Shown: positions 11,061 through 19,707, counted from the stretch's first letter. The stretch is 64,000 nt of DNA from Egicoccus sp. AB-alg6-2 (GCF_041821025.1 NZ_JBGUAY010000006.1:248001-312000); one strand, 5' to 3'. A program made the numbers and translations. Notes: a model not told the origin generated them from the letters alone.

Positions 11061-11116
11061 ACCACTGGCCCTTCTACGTCACCACCTGGGCGAGCCGAAG
11101 GGCCATGGTCGGCTCG

Positions 11117-11188
11117 TAGCGGCGGGTGGACTCGAACCACCGACACAGCGATTATGAGTCGCTTGCTCTACCTCTGAGCTACGCCGCC
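11117..11188 (-). tRNA. tRNA-Met (CAT anticodon)
   Basis: 72-base cloverleaf with acceptor GGCGGCG/CGCCGCT (first pair G-U), D-arm AGCTCAGAGGTAGAGC, anticodon stem around ACTCATAA (anticodon CAT), and T-arm GGTGG-TTCGAGT-CCACC. It looks like elongator tRNA-Met. A CAT anticodon could also belong to a lysidine-modified tRNA-Ile, which sequence alone does not exclude. CCA is not encoded. Confidence 0.9.
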
Positions 11189-11262
11189 GTGACGAAGCGT
11201 CCGACGGTGGGCGCGGCCCGGGAGCCGCACCACACTGTCCGTACGAGCCCGGATGGACTCGG

Positions 11263-11335
11263 AGCCCTGGCGCGGAATCGAACCGCGGACCTCTTCCTTA
11301 CCATGGAAGCGCTCTGCCGACTGAGCTACCAGGGC
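11263..11335 (-). tRNA. tRNA-Thr (GGT anticodon)
   Basis: 73-base cloverleaf: acceptor GCCCTGG/CCAGGGC, D-arm TAGCTCAGTCGGCAGAGC, anticodon stem CTTCC/GGAAG with loop ATGGTAA (anticodon GGT), T-arm GCGGTTCGATTCCGC. It is the second tRNA in the Tyr-Thr-Met-tuf transcript. Confidence 0.96.
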
Positions 11336-11429
11336 GGGCTTGCGGGGGCGCAGCCTAGCCAGCGCCCCGTGAGGCGTCGAACCGATCGAACGGTCCGTGC
11401 GCCGAGGCGCTGGCCGAGCCGAACCTGGG

Positions 11430-11511
11430 TGGTGGGAGCAGGATTCGAACCTGCGTAGGCATAGCCGCGCGGTTTACAGCCGCGATCCTTTGGCCACTCG
11501 GACATCCCACC
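11430..11511 (-). tRNA. tRNA-Tyr (GTA anticodon)
   Basis: 82-base class II tRNA: acceptor GGTGGGA/TCCCACC, anticodon stem CGCGG/CCGCG around loop CTGTAAA (anticodon GTA), and a long variable arm between the anticodon and T arms, as bacterial tRNA-Tyr requires. It is the first gene after the promoter at 11542-11570. Confidence 0.96.
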
Positions 11512-11541
11512 GTGGCACCCGGATGGACCGGGCGGATGCGC

Positions 11542-11570
11542 AGGGTACGCAGGTGCGTAGCCGGCAGCAA
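11542..11570 (-). promoter_or_regulatory. promoter of the tRNA-Tyr-Thr-Met-tuf unit
   Basis: -35 TTGCTG (11565-11570), 17-base spacer, -10 TACCCT (11542-11547), about 31 bases before the tRNA-Tyr 5' end. It is the best sigma-70-type match I found in the window, and no other promoter is obvious before tuf. Confidence 0.65.
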
Positions 11571-11606
11571 GACGACCGCACCGCTGCGTGACCGCATGCG
11601 CCCACC

Positions 11607-12092
11607 TCACAACTGGTAGGCGGCCATGCTCGTCCCGAGATTCAGTGTCGTACGCGAGCGGAAGGCGCCGCTCGGGATGAGGTACCGCGAGCGGCCCTCG
11701 GCCAGGACGTACAGGAGGTCCACGGCAGCGTGGTCGAACGGTTTCGAGGTGTGGAAGCTCTGGTTGCCACCCCGTGTCGCCAGCGAGACCACGTACACGC
11801 CGTACCGGGTGCGGTAGGTCGTGGTCTTCACCTGGACACGATGGAGTCGTTCGCCATCGTCGACGACGAGGTCGTAGGGTTGACTGTCGATCAGGGGCAC
11901 GCTGAGGCTCCAGCCCCGGCGGCCGAACCAGCCGATGGCGTCGGTGACTCCGATCAGACCCTGCTCGCGCGGGTTGGCACGCCAGATCGTGTCGGCAGGT
12001 CGTCGATCCCGCTTGGCGAGGTGCGCGGCGGCGCCGTCGGATTGCCCCGTTGCGGCATGGTCGTCGGACACCAGCTGTGGTTGGTCGGGCAT
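11607..12092 (-). CDS. PD-(D/E)XK endonuclease-like protein
   Basis: 161 residues, resembling the group I intron-associated PD-(D/E)XK endonuclease family. The core QPYDLVVDDGERLHRVQVKT gives a nuclease-type Asp74 and Gln87-x-Lys89 arrangement; an N-terminal helix REQGLIGVTDAIGWFGRRGW matches the usual helix before the core, and YLIPSGAFRSRTTLNLG closes the fold. No intron is visible in the neighbouring tRNA genes, which read as intact cloverleaves. It is oriented toward tRNA-Tyr (96 bases away) and divergent from yajQ. It may be a homing remnant, a restriction/repair nuclease, or a domesticated gene. Confidence 0.65.
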   Translation of the reverse strand: MPDQPQLVSDDHAATGQSDGAAAHLAKRDRRPADTIWRANPREQGLIGVTDAIGWFGRRGWSLSVPLIDSQPYDLVVDDGERLHRVQVKTTTYRTRYGVYVVSLATRGGNQSFHTSKPFDHAAVDLLYVLAEGRSRYLIPSGAFRSRTTLNLGTSMAAYQL

Positions 12093-12199
12093 CGCGCCTC
12101 CACTGGAGCGGGTACGGCAGACCGTGGCCCCATGGTGCGACAGCGACGGGAGTAGGCTCGTCGCCTGTCCACAGGCCCGTTCGACACGAGGAGACCACC

Positions 12200-12691
12200 G
12201 TGGCCGAGTCCAGCTTCGACATCGAGGCCGGCGTCGACCGTCAGGAGGTCGACAACGCCATCAACCAGGCCGCCCGCGAGGTCGGGACCCGGTTCGACTT
12301 CAAGGACACCGACACCGTCATCGAGTGGTCCGGCGAGGAGGGCATCCGGGTCGAGTCGGCGTCGGAGGACCGCGTCCGGGCCGCCCTCGAGGTGCTGCGC
12401 GACAAGGTCGTCAAGCGCAAGGTGTCGCTCAAGGCCCTCGACATCGGCGAGCCCCGTGACGTGTCGGGCGGGCGCAGCCGTATCGACGTCACGCTGATCA
12501 ACACGTTGCCGGCCGACCTGGCCAAGACGATCGTCAAGGACATCAAGGCCACCAAGCTCAAGGTCACCCCCACCAACATGGGTGACCACATCCGGGTGGC
12601 CGGCAAGAAGCGCGACGACCTGCAGGAGATCCAGGCGATGGTCAAGTCCAAGGACTACGACGCGCCGCTGCGCTTCACCAACTACAAGTAG
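12200..12691 (+). CDS. yajQ: YajQ-family nucleotide-binding protein
   Basis: 163 residues, the standard YajQ length. It begins (GTG) AESSFDIEAGVDRQEVDNAI and shows the twin-domain signature: RFDFKDTDTVIEWSGE, then DVTLINTLPADLAKTIVKDIK and KVTPTNMGDHIRVAGKKRDD, ending YDAPLRFTNYK. Xanthomonas members bind cyclic di-GMP; the role in actinobacteria is unsettled. The GTG at 12200 has GAGGAG 6 bases upstream; longer frames to 12050 lack a ribosome site. Confidence 0.93.
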   Translation: MAESSFDIEAGVDRQEVDNAINQAAREVGTRFDFKDTDTVIEWSGEEGIRVESASEDRVRAALEVLRDKVVKRKVSLKALDIGEPRDVSGGRSRIDVTLINTLPADLAKTIVKDIKATKLKVTPTNMGDHIRVAGKKRDDLQEIQAMVKSKDYDAPLRFTNYK

Positions 12692-12701
12692 TCCCATCGT
12701 C

Positions 12702-13367
12702 GTGCGGTGCGGGTCCCCGCTGACCCACCGGGAACGCCTGGTCGCGGTCGCCGCCGTCGCGGCACTGGCCTGGTACGTCACCTCGTGGGCCGTCGCCGGG
12801 CTCGTCGAGGTCGGCTACGACCCGGCCGAGCAGGCCATCAGCGAGCTGTTCGACCACGGCGCCTCGTGGCTGCCCCGGACGCTCCTCGTGTCCGGTCTGC
12901 TCGCCAGCGCGGTGGCGCTGGTCGCCTTCGGGCTGCTGTTGCACCGGCGCCTGCCCGGTGCCTCGCCGTTGGGTCCCGCCGCCATCGTCGGCTCCGGGAT
13001 CGCGACGGGGTCGATCGTGGCGTTCCCCTGCACCGCCGGCTGCCCGGGCGCGGGCGCGACCTGGACCGACACCGGCCACGGGGTCCTCGCCACCCTCGGC
13101 TACGGGCTGCTGGTCGTCGCACCGCTCCTGGTCGGTTGGCGCGTGCGGCACGCACTGCCGACGCTGGCGGCATGGTCGTTCGCGCTGGGCGGAGCCGCGG
13201 TCGCGGTGTTCGTGATCAACCAGGTCGGACTGCTGGGACTCGGCGCCGGAACCGCCCAGCGGGTCTTCAACACCACCGCCGACCTCTGGTACGTGGTCGC
13301 GGCGGTGTGGCTGTTGCGCGGCGCCCACCTCCCGTCCCCGTCCATTCACAGCGAGGAGTTGGCATGA
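12702..13367 (+). CDS. six-helix membrane protein, DUF998-like
   Basis: 221 residues with about six hydrophobic segments, beginning near VAVAAVAALAWYVTSWAVAG and ending at LWYVVAAVWLLRG. Between helices 1 and 2 lies YDPAEQAISELFDHGASWLP, where DUF998 proteins have their conserved SELG-like loop. Start is uncertain: GTG at 12702 has no clear ribosome site and lies 10 bases after yajQ. The stop overlaps the next start by 4 bases. Function unknown. Confidence 0.65.
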   Translation: MRCGSPLTHRERLVAVAAVAALAWYVTSWAVAGLVEVGYDPAEQAISELFDHGASWLPRTLLVSGLLASAVALVAFGLLLHRRLPGASPLGPAAIVGSGIATGSIVAFPCTAGCPGAGATWTDTGHGVLATLGYGLLVVAPLLVGWRVRHALPTLAAWSFALGGAAVAVFVINQVGLLGLGAGTAQRVFNTTADLWYVVAAVWLLRGAHLPSPSIHSEELA

Positions 13368-13783
13368 GCGACTGCATCTTCTGCGCCATCGTGGCCGGCG
13401 ACGCGCCGGCGCGGATCGTCCACGAGACCGAGCGCACCGTCGCCTTCCTCGATCTCAATCCGGCGACGCGCGGTCACACGCTCGTGGTGCCGCGCGCCCA
13501 CGCGCGCGACATCCACGACGTCGCCCCGGCCGACCTCGCCGAGGTCGCCACCGCGGCGCAGCAGGTGGCCGCGGCGGCCGTCGACGAACTCGGCGCCGCC
13601 GGCGTCAACCTGATTCAGTCCAGCGGCGCCGCCGCGTTCCAGACCGTGTTCCACCTCCACCTGCACGTCGTCCCCCGGTATGCCGAGGACGGCCTGGTGC
13701 TGCCGTGGGTGCCGGCGCCGGGCGATGCCGCGGACATGGACGCCGCCGCCGGACAACTGCGGGCCGCGCTCGCTCTTCGCTAG
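13364..13783 (+). CDS. HIT-family nucleotide hydrolase
   Basis: 139 residues. N-terminal zinc-type CIFCAIVAGDAPARIVHE, then FLDLNPATRGHTLVVPRAHA, and the histidine triad FHLHLHVVPRY near residue 103. This is the Hint/HIT pattern of AMP-lysine or nucleoside phosphoramidate hydrolases. Coupled to the preceding membrane-protein gene by an ATGA overlap. Confidence 0.93.
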   Translation: MSDCIFCAIVAGDAPARIVHETERTVAFLDLNPATRGHTLVVPRAHARDIHDVAPADLAEVATAAQQVAAAAVDELGAAGVNLIQSSGAAAFQTVFHLHLHVVPRYAEDGLVLPWVPAPGDAADMDAAAGQLRAALALR

Positions 13784-13924
13784 TCACCGGTCGCGCCACT
13801 CCTCGAAGCGACGCGGAGCGACGCGGAGCGCCCGCCGGGCGTGGGCAGGCGCCTCGGTCGCCGTACCCTCCGCGGCCCGCGCCGAACCCGTCGACGCGGG
13901 CACGCCGCCCCGCGAGGTCTCCAC

Positions 13925-14764
13925 GTGCCCGAAGGTCACACCCTGCACCGGCTGGCGCGCGACCACGCGGCCTGGCTCGGTGGACAGCGGGTGGCGGTGA
14001 GCTCGCCACAGGGTCGCTTCGCCGCGGGCGCCGCGCTGCTCGACGGCGGCCGGTTCGTCGGTGCCGACGCCTACGGCAAGCACCTCTTCCACCGCTACGA
14101 GGGCGACCGCGTCGTCCACGTCCACCTCGGCCTGTACGGCGCGTTCCACCGGCACGATCTGCCGGCTCCGACGCCTCGCGACACTGTGCGCTACCGCGTC
14201 GTCGGCGGCGAGGTGTGCCTCGACCTCATCGGCGCGATCGCCTGCGAGCTGCTCCACGCCGACGAGGTCGCCCGTGTCACCCGGCGCCTCGGACCGGACC
14301 CGCTCCGCGCCGACGCCGATCCCGACCGGGCCTTCGCCGCCCTGCAGCGCCGGCGCGTCGGGATCGGCCAGGCGCTGATGGACCAGTCGGTCCTGGCCGG
14401 GGTCGGCAACGTGTTCCGCGCCGAACTGCTGTTCGTGCACGGGCTGCACCCCGAGGTCCCGGCGAACGCGGTGTCGCGCGAGCAGTGGCTGCAGATGTGG
14501 TCCACCCTGCAGGCCTGGTTGCGATACGGCGTGCGTTCCAACCGCATCGTGACGGTCGACCCGGCCGAGGTGGGCATCGCCCGCGCGAAGCTCACCCGTG
14601 AACAGGCCACCCACGTCTACCGCTCCGAGCGCTGTCCACGCTGTGACACCGAGGTGCGCCGCTGGGAGATCGCCGGCCGCTGGGCCTACGCGTGCGAGAC
14701 CTGCCAGCCCCGACCGCGACGGCGCCGAACCGGTTCGACGACGACGAAACGGACGACCTCGTGA
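13925..14764 (+). CDS. nei: endonuclease VIII / Nei-type DNA glycosylase
   Basis: 279 residues. The catalytic N-terminal proline must follow the start, so GTG at 13925 (giving PEGHTLHRLARDH) is right; longer forms to 13841 are not. SSPQGRFAAGAALLDG and YGKHLFHRYEGD match mycobacterial Nei1. The helix-two-turn-helix region contains MDQSVLAGVGNVFRAELLF, and the C-terminal zinc finger uses CPRC and CETC. It removes oxidised bases with lyase activity. The stop overlaps the next start. Confidence 0.92.
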   Translation: MPEGHTLHRLARDHAAWLGGQRVAVSSPQGRFAAGAALLDGGRFVGADAYGKHLFHRYEGDRVVHVHLGLYGAFHRHDLPAPTPRDTVRYRVVGGEVCLDLIGAIACELLHADEVARVTRRLGPDPLRADADPDRAFAALQRRRVGIGQALMDQSVLAGVGNVFRAELLFVHGLHPEVPANAVSREQWLQMWSTLQAWLRYGVRSNRIVTVDPAEVGIARAKLTREQATHVYRSERCPRCDTEVRRWEIAGRWAYACETCQPRPRRRRTGSTTTKRTTS

Positions 14765-15462
14765 GCTCGACGCCGATCGCCGAAACGCCGTCCGACCGGG
14801 CCGTGCTCCGGCGCCTGCTGCTGGGGATCGCGGCGTTGCGGGTCGTGGTTCCCATCGCGATGCTGCCGTTGATCCCGGTGATGCTCGGCGAGCGGTTCCT
14901 CCTGCTGCTCGCCCTGCGGCCCGGCAAGGAACTGCTGCTGCTGGGAGGTGGACGGGCCCGAGTGGCCGACGACCCGACGATCCTGCAGATGTGGTTGGTC
15001 GTGCTGCCCTTCTTCGTGGTGGCCGTCTGGGCCTTCTTCGCGCTCGGCCGGCTCTACCGCGACGCGCTGCGCACCGGCGAGGGACCGGCGTGGCTGCACC
15101 GCGCCGTGCCGGCGGACAAGCTCGCCCTCGCCGACGGGATCCTCGCCAAGCGCGGCCCGACCATCGCGATCCTGGGCCGCATCGCCACGTTGCCGCCGAC
15201 CGTGCTCGCGGCCGCTGCCGGCGCCTCGGAGGTCTCCGCCCGCCGCTACCTGGCGGCCGACTTCGTCGGTGCCGTGGCCGGCTTCACCACCACGGTCGGT
15301 GCCGGCTATCTGCTCGGCGGCGCGTACGAGCGCGGTGGGCGCTGGTTGACCGGATTCGGAATCGTGCTGGTGGTCGTGCTGGTCATGCTGCTCACCAACT
15401 GGATCCAGCGCGAGGGAGCCGGCGACTCCGCCGACTCCGCCGGCTCCGCTGGCGCGGCCTGA
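14761..15462 (+). CDS. DedA/VTT-like membrane protein
   Basis: 233 residues if GTG at 14761 (overlapping the nei stop) is used; a start at 14692 would add 23 polar residues. Hydrophobic segments include VVVPIAMLPLIPVMLG and a C-terminal helix FGIVLVVVLVMLLTNWI. The core RIATLPPTVLAAAAGASEVS then FVGAVAGFTTTVGAGYLLG matches the VTT (SNARE-associated) re-entrant signature of DedA proteins, linked to undecaprenyl-phosphate or lipid flipping. The tail GDSADSAGSAGAA is low complexity. It converges on htpX with only 4 bases between them. Confidence 0.65.
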   Translation: MSSTPIAETPSDRAVLRRLLLGIAALRVVVPIAMLPLIPVMLGERFLLLLALRPGKELLLLGGGRARVADDPTILQMWLVVLPFFVVAVWAFFALGRLYRDALRTGEGPAWLHRAVPADKLALADGILAKRGPTIAILGRIATLPPTVLAAAAGASEVSARRYLAADFVGAVAGFTTTVGAGYLLGGAYERGGRWLTGFGIVLVVVLVMLLTNWIQREGAGDSADSAGSAGAA

Positions 15463-15466
15463 GCGC

Positions 15467-16378
15467 TCAGCGGCGCGGTCCGGGACCGAGCTGCCCCATG
15501 CGACGGGCCTGTTCCTCGAGCGCCGCGATGCGCTCGGGGATCGGCGGGTGCGTGGAGAACATCTTCATCGCGGCGCGTCCGCCGAACGGAGCGGCGATGA
15601 ACAGGTGCTGCATGGCGGGGTTGGTCTCGGCCTTCGTGGCGCCGGCCCGGTGCATCCGTGGGTCGTTGGCCCCACGCTCGAGCTTCGCCAGCGCGCTGGC
15701 CAGCGCCAGCGGTTTGCCGGTCAGCTCCGCGCCGGTGTGGTCGGCCAGCGACTCGCGCGAGCGGGTGATCGACGCCTGGATGACCATGGCGACGATCGGC
15801 GCGATGATGGACGCCGCGATCGCCGCGATGGGATTCATACCGCCACGGTCGTTGCTGTTTCCCATGATGGGCAGCCAGCGCAGCATCAGCGCGAGATAGC
15901 TGATCGCCGTACCGATCATCGCGGCGACCGAGCCGATCAGGATGTCGCGGTTGTAGACGTGCTGCAGCTCGTGACCGATGACGCCCTCGAGCTCGTCGCG
16001 GTCGAGCGCCCGGTACAACCCCTCGTTGATGCACACGGCGGCGTGACTGGGGTTGCGGCCGGTCGCGAAGGCGTTGAGCTGCGGCGAAGGCGAGATGTAC
16101 AGCCGCGGCATCGGCTGGCCGGCGCGCCGGGCGAGGTCGCGGACGATCGCGTAGACGTCGGGGTAGCGGGCCTCGTCCATCGGCTGCGCGCGCGCCATCT
16201 TGATGGCGAGCTTGTCCGAGTAGAAGTAGCCGAAGAAGTTCATGCCGATGGCGACGATCATCATGATCGTGAGGAAGCCGCCGCCACCGCCGTCGAACAT
16301 CGCGCCGATCAGCAGCAGCAGCCCCGACATCGCCGCCAGCAGGACGAACGTCTTCGCGCTCTTGAACATCTCACCCAT
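15467..16378 (-). CDS. htpX: membrane zinc metalloprotease HtpX
   Basis: 303 residues. Two N-terminal membrane helices (about 10-27 and 35-53), then the M48 catalytic motif HELQH (residues 136-140), two further hydrophobic stretches, and RESLADHTGAELTG, whose Glu is the usual third zinc ligand. ATG at 16378. It degrades damaged membrane proteins. In mycobacteria htpX lies directly after grcC1; here it follows the end of the second nuo cluster, 146 bases downstream of nuoN. Confidence 0.94.
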   Translation of the reverse strand: MGEMFKSAKTFVLLAAMSGLLLLIGAMFDGGGGGFLTIMMIVAIGMNFFGYFYSDKLAIKMARAQPMDEARYPDVYAIVRDLARRAGQPMPRLYISPSPQLNAFATGRNPSHAAVCINEGLYRALDRDELEGVIGHELQHVYNRDILIGSVAAMIGTAISYLALMLRWLPIMGNSNDRGGMNPIAAIAASIIAPIVAMVIQASITRSRESLADHTGAELTGKPLALASALAKLERGANDPRMHRAGATKAETNPAMQHLFIAAPFGGRAAMKMFSTHPPIPERIAALEEQARRMGQLGPGPRR

Positions 16379-16524
16379 CTCGTCGCGTGAACCCGGAACT
16401 CGAGGGTACGCACGCCGACGAGCGGGCCACCTCGGGTCGGACAATGGCCCCGCGAGGAATCTGCGTCGCGCCGGCGCAGGCCCGCCACCGTGGCCGCCTC
16501 CGGCGCCGCCGGCGGCCCGCCGGG

Positions 16525-17991
16525 TCAGTTGGCCGCGAGGATCCCGCTGAGCGAGGAGTAGTCCGTCACCAGGCCCGGTAGGACGCCGAGCAGCAGGGTG
16601 CCGGCCATGAGCACCAGCACGACGAGCGACAGCTGGAAGCCGGGCTGCAACACGGGCAGGCCCTCGCGGGCGGTGTCCATCCACATCGTCTTGACGATGC
16701 GCAGGTAGTAGAAGAAGGCGATGACCGAGTTGATGGCCAGGAAGACCATCAGCACGATCCCGAAGACGCTGACCTCGACCAGCGCCGCCTCGATGATCGC
16801 GAACTTCGCCCACAGCCCGACGGTCGGCGGTGCCCCACCGAGGCTGAGCAGGAACACCGTCATCGCCAGCGCCATCAGCGGGCTCTTCTGGCCCAGGCCG
16901 GCGAAGTCGGCGATGGAGCGCAGGCCCGTCCGCCGGTTGACGGCCACCGCGACCCCGAAGGCGCCGATGTTCATCACGGCGTAGGCGACGAGGTAGAACA
17001 CGACCGCCTGGACCGCCGCCTCGTTCACCTCGGTCGCGCCCGAGCGGGCGAGCCCGAACGGGATCAGCATGTAGCCGGCCTGGGCCACCGAGGAGTAGGC
17101 GAGCAGGCGGATCAGGTCGCGCTGCTGCATGGCGACCAGGTTGCCGATCGTCATGGTGAGGATGGCGAGCACGCCCAGCACCGGCGCCCAGACGTCGGCC
17201 AGGGGCTCGAAGGCGATGAACGTGATCGCCATGAGCCCGGCGAACCCGGCGGCCTTGGACGCCACCGCCAGCATCGCGGCGACGGGGATCGGCGCGCCGG
17301 CGTAGGTGTCAGGGGCCCAGAAGTGGAACGGCACCGCCGAGATCTTGAAGGCGAAGCCGACGATGATCAGCATCACCGAGGCGAGCAGCAGCGGTGTGGT
17401 GGTCGCGTCGTCGCCGATCGCGAGCGCGATGCCCTCGAGCGCGGTGGTCCCGGTGAAGCCGTAGACCATCGACATGCCGAACAGCATCAGCGCCACCGAG
17501 AGCACGCCGATGAGGAAGAACTTCAGCGCCGCCTCGGAGGAGTACAGGTCGCGCTTGCGCAGCCCGGCCATCACGAAGGCGGGGATCGACACCGTTTCGA
17601 GGGCGATGAACAGCAGCAGCAGGTCCCGCGACGACGGCATCAGCAGCATGCCGATGAACGAGGTCAGCAGCAGGAAGTAGTACTCGCCCTGGAAGTAGCG
17701 ACCCTCGGCGAAGAAACGCCAGCTGATGCCGAGGATGGCCAGCAGGCTGCCGAGGAACAGCAGCTTGAACACGACCGCGAAGTCGTTGACGACGAACATC
17801 TCGCCGAAGGTGGTGCGGTCCTGGCCCCAGAGCGCGACGGTGAAGCCGATCGCGACGATGGTGCCGAGCGCGGCCACGGGATTGACCAGCTGCTTGGCCT
17901 CGCCGCGGAGGGCGAGGTCGGCCGCCAGCACGATGAGTGCCGTGACCGTCAGCGCGATCTCTGGTGCGATCGCGAAGAAGTCGATGGCCAT
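16525..17991 (-). CDS. nuoN: complex I subunit N, 11-gene cluster
   Basis: Proton-pumping membrane subunit, 488 residues, about 14 helices. The lumenal-half glutamate is in FIALETVSIPAFVMAGLRKR, and the broken-helix lysine region reads AFKISAVPFHFWAPDTYAGA, as in all NuoN. It starts MAIDFFAIAPEI at ATG 17991. It is the last gene of the nuoABCDHIJKLMN set, 64 bases after nuoM. It diverges strongly from the other NuoN in this window (31512-33155), so the two are not a recent duplication. Confidence 0.95.
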   Translation of the reverse strand: MAIDFFAIAPEIALTVTALIVLAADLALRGEAKQLVNPVAALGTIVAIGFTVALWGQDRTTFGEMFVVNDFAVVFKLLFLGSLLAILGISWRFFAEGRYFQGEYYFLLLTSFIGMLLMPSSRDLLLLFIALETVSIPAFVMAGLRKRDLYSSEAALKFFLIGVLSVALMLFGMSMVYGFTGTTALEGIALAIGDDATTTPLLLASVMLIIVGFAFKISAVPFHFWAPDTYAGAPIPVAAMLAVASKAAGFAGLMAITFIAFEPLADVWAPVLGVLAILTMTIGNLVAMQQRDLIRLLAYSSVAQAGYMLIPFGLARSGATEVNEAAVQAVVFYLVAYAVMNIGAFGVAVAVNRRTGLRSIADFAGLGQKSPLMALAMTVFLLSLGGAPPTVGLWAKFAIIEAALVEVSVFGIVLMVFLAINSVIAFFYYLRIVKTMWMDTAREGLPVLQPGFQLSLVVLVLMAGTLLLGVLPGLVTDYSSLSGILAAN

Positions 17992-18055
17992 GGTCTTCGT
18001 TCCCGTCTGGTTCGGTGTTCGGTGCCGGGTCCGGCGTGTCGGTGCTCTGGCGGGT

Positions 18056-19591
18056 CTAGCTCAGCACCCAGCCCATGAGGTTGCTGACGGCGGCGTCCTG
18101 GACGCCGAACAGCAGCCGCGGGAAGATCCCGAGCGCGAGGATGAGCAGGAGCAGCGGCACCCAGGAGACCCACTCGACCGTCATGACGTCCTGCAGGGGC
18201 TCGTCGGCCCACTTCGCCGAGGGGCGGCCGAGGTTGACGCGCTGGAGCAGCCACAGGAAGTAGCCGGCGGTCAGCACGGTGCCGATGGCGGCGAACACCA
18301 CCAGGCCGAGGTAGAGGCCCTGGTAGGTGTCCGCGAGCCCGCCGCCGGGGTTGATCGCGGCCCACATCGCCGCGAACTCGCCCCAGAAGCCGGCCAGGCC
18401 GGGCAGCCCGAGCGAGGCGACCGCCACGTAGGTGAACAGCACGCCGTAGCGCGGGATCTTGGTGAACATCCCGCCGCCGATCTCGGCGATCTCGCGGGTG
18501 TGGTAGCGCTCGTGCAGCGAGCCGGCGAGGAAGAACAGCATGCCGGTGACCACGCCGTGGGCGATGTTGCCGAACAGCGCCGCCTGGATGCCGGCCTCGT
18601 TCATGGCCGCGATGCCCAGCATCACGAACCCCATGTGGCCGACCGAGGAGAATGCGATGAGGCGCTTGACGTCGGTCTGGGCCAGGCAGCACAGCGAGCC
18701 GTAGATGATGCCGATGACCGCGAGCACCCCGATGATCGGCGCGAACCGCATGGCACCGTCGGGCAGGATCGGCAGCGCGATCCGGATGAAGCCGTAGGTA
18801 CCCATCTTCAGCAGCACGCCGGCCAACAGCACGGAGCCGACCGTCGGCGCCTCGGTGTGGGCGTCGGGAAGCCAGGTGTGGAACGGCCACATCGGGACCT
18901 TGATGGCCAGGCCGAGGAAGATGCCCAGGAACGCCCAGGTCTGGAAGGTGGCACCGCCGACGCCACCGGCGGCCGACAGGGCCTGGATGTCCCAGGTCTG
19001 CGCGCCGGCCTGGAAGTAGATCGCCAGGAACGCGACCAGCATGAAGATCGACCCGAACAACGTGTAGAGGAAGAACTTGACGCTGGCGTAGTCACGCCGC
19101 GGGCCACCCCACATGCCGATCATGAAGAACATCGGGACCAGGACCAGTTCCCAGAACACGAAGAACAGGATCAGGTCGAAGGCGACGAACGTGCCGGCCA
19201 TGCCGGTCTGCAGCAGCAGCATCAGGGCGAGGAACGCCTTGGGGCGGCCGGGCGACGGCAGGATCTTGGTGGTGTAGATCGCGCACAGCAGCGGCAGCAG
19301 GTAGGTCAGGAAGAACAGCGGCAGGCTGATGCCGTCCAACGCGATGTGGAAGTTGGCGTTGATCGCCGAGATCCACGCGACGTCGGTCTGGAACTGCAGC
19401 TGCCCGGACGCGCCGAAGTCGAACGCTGCGGTGATCGCGGCCACCACGGCGAAGGCGACAGCGGTGATGCCCACCGCGGCCCATCGGATCTCGCGGTCCA
19501 GCCGGGCGGGCATCAACGCCAGCAGTCCGGCCCCGACGAGGGGCAGGAACAGGGCGATGATCAGGGCCCATCCTGCGGTCTGCGGGTCCAT
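18056..19591 (-). CDS. nuoM: complex I subunit M, 11-gene cluster
   Basis: Antiporter-like membrane subunit, 511 residues. Key elements: FWELVLVPMFFMIGMWGG with the conserved Glu, KVPMWPFHTWLPDAHTEAP with the broken-helix motif, and DVKRLIAFSSVGHMGFVMLG. Start ATG at 19591. It is separated from nuoL by 116 bases that fold into two hairpins, the largest internal gap in this cluster. Confidence 0.95.
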   Translation of the reverse strand: MDPQTAGWALIIALFLPLVGAGLLALMPARLDREIRWAAVGITAVAFAVVAAITAAFDFGASGQLQFQTDVAWISAINANFHIALDGISLPLFFLTYLLPLLCAIYTTKILPSPGRPKAFLALMLLLQTGMAGTFVAFDLILFFVFWELVLVPMFFMIGMWGGPRRDYASVKFFLYTLFGSIFMLVAFLAIYFQAGAQTWDIQALSAAGGVGGATFQTWAFLGIFLGLAIKVPMWPFHTWLPDAHTEAPTVGSVLLAGVLLKMGTYGFIRIALPILPDGAMRFAPIIGVLAVIGIIYGSLCCLAQTDVKRLIAFSSVGHMGFVMLGIAAMNEAGIQAALFGNIAHGVVTGMLFFLAGSLHERYHTREIAEIGGGMFTKIPRYGVLFTYVAVASLGLPGLAGFWGEFAAMWAAINPGGGLADTYQGLYLGLVVFAAIGTVLTAGYFLWLLQRVNLGRPSAKWADEPLQDVMTVEWVSWVPLLLLILALGIFPRLLFGVQDAAVSNLMGWVLS

Positions 19592-19608
19592 CTTCTCGTT
19601 CCCTCCTG

Positions 19609-19654
19609 CTCGCCCCTTCAGGGGCGAGAGCGGCGCCGGCGCGAGCCGGTGCCG
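19609..19654 (-). other. two hairpins between nuoL and nuoM
   Basis: CTCGCCCC-TTCA-GGGGCGAG (19609-19628, perfect) and CGGCGCCGGC-GCGA-GCCGGTGCCG (19631-19654, one wobble/mismatch). They lie just before the nuoM ribosome site inside an otherwise tightly packed operon. Transcript processing or stabilisation is more likely than termination, since no T-run follows. Confidence 0.5.
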
Positions 19655-19707
19655 TCACCGTGTTCTGGTTGTCGCGGCCGCGAGCGGCCCTGGGTCGTCT
19701 GTCACCG

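Noticed and set aside
11117-11511. Group I intron in the tRNA cluster, prompted by the adjacent nuclease gene.
   Set aside because: All three tRNAs fold as uninterrupted cloverleaves with normal anticodon loops.
13841-13924. An extended N-terminus for the Nei glycosylase.
   Set aside because: The enzyme needs Pro immediately after the initiator; only the GTG at 13925 provides PEGHTLH.
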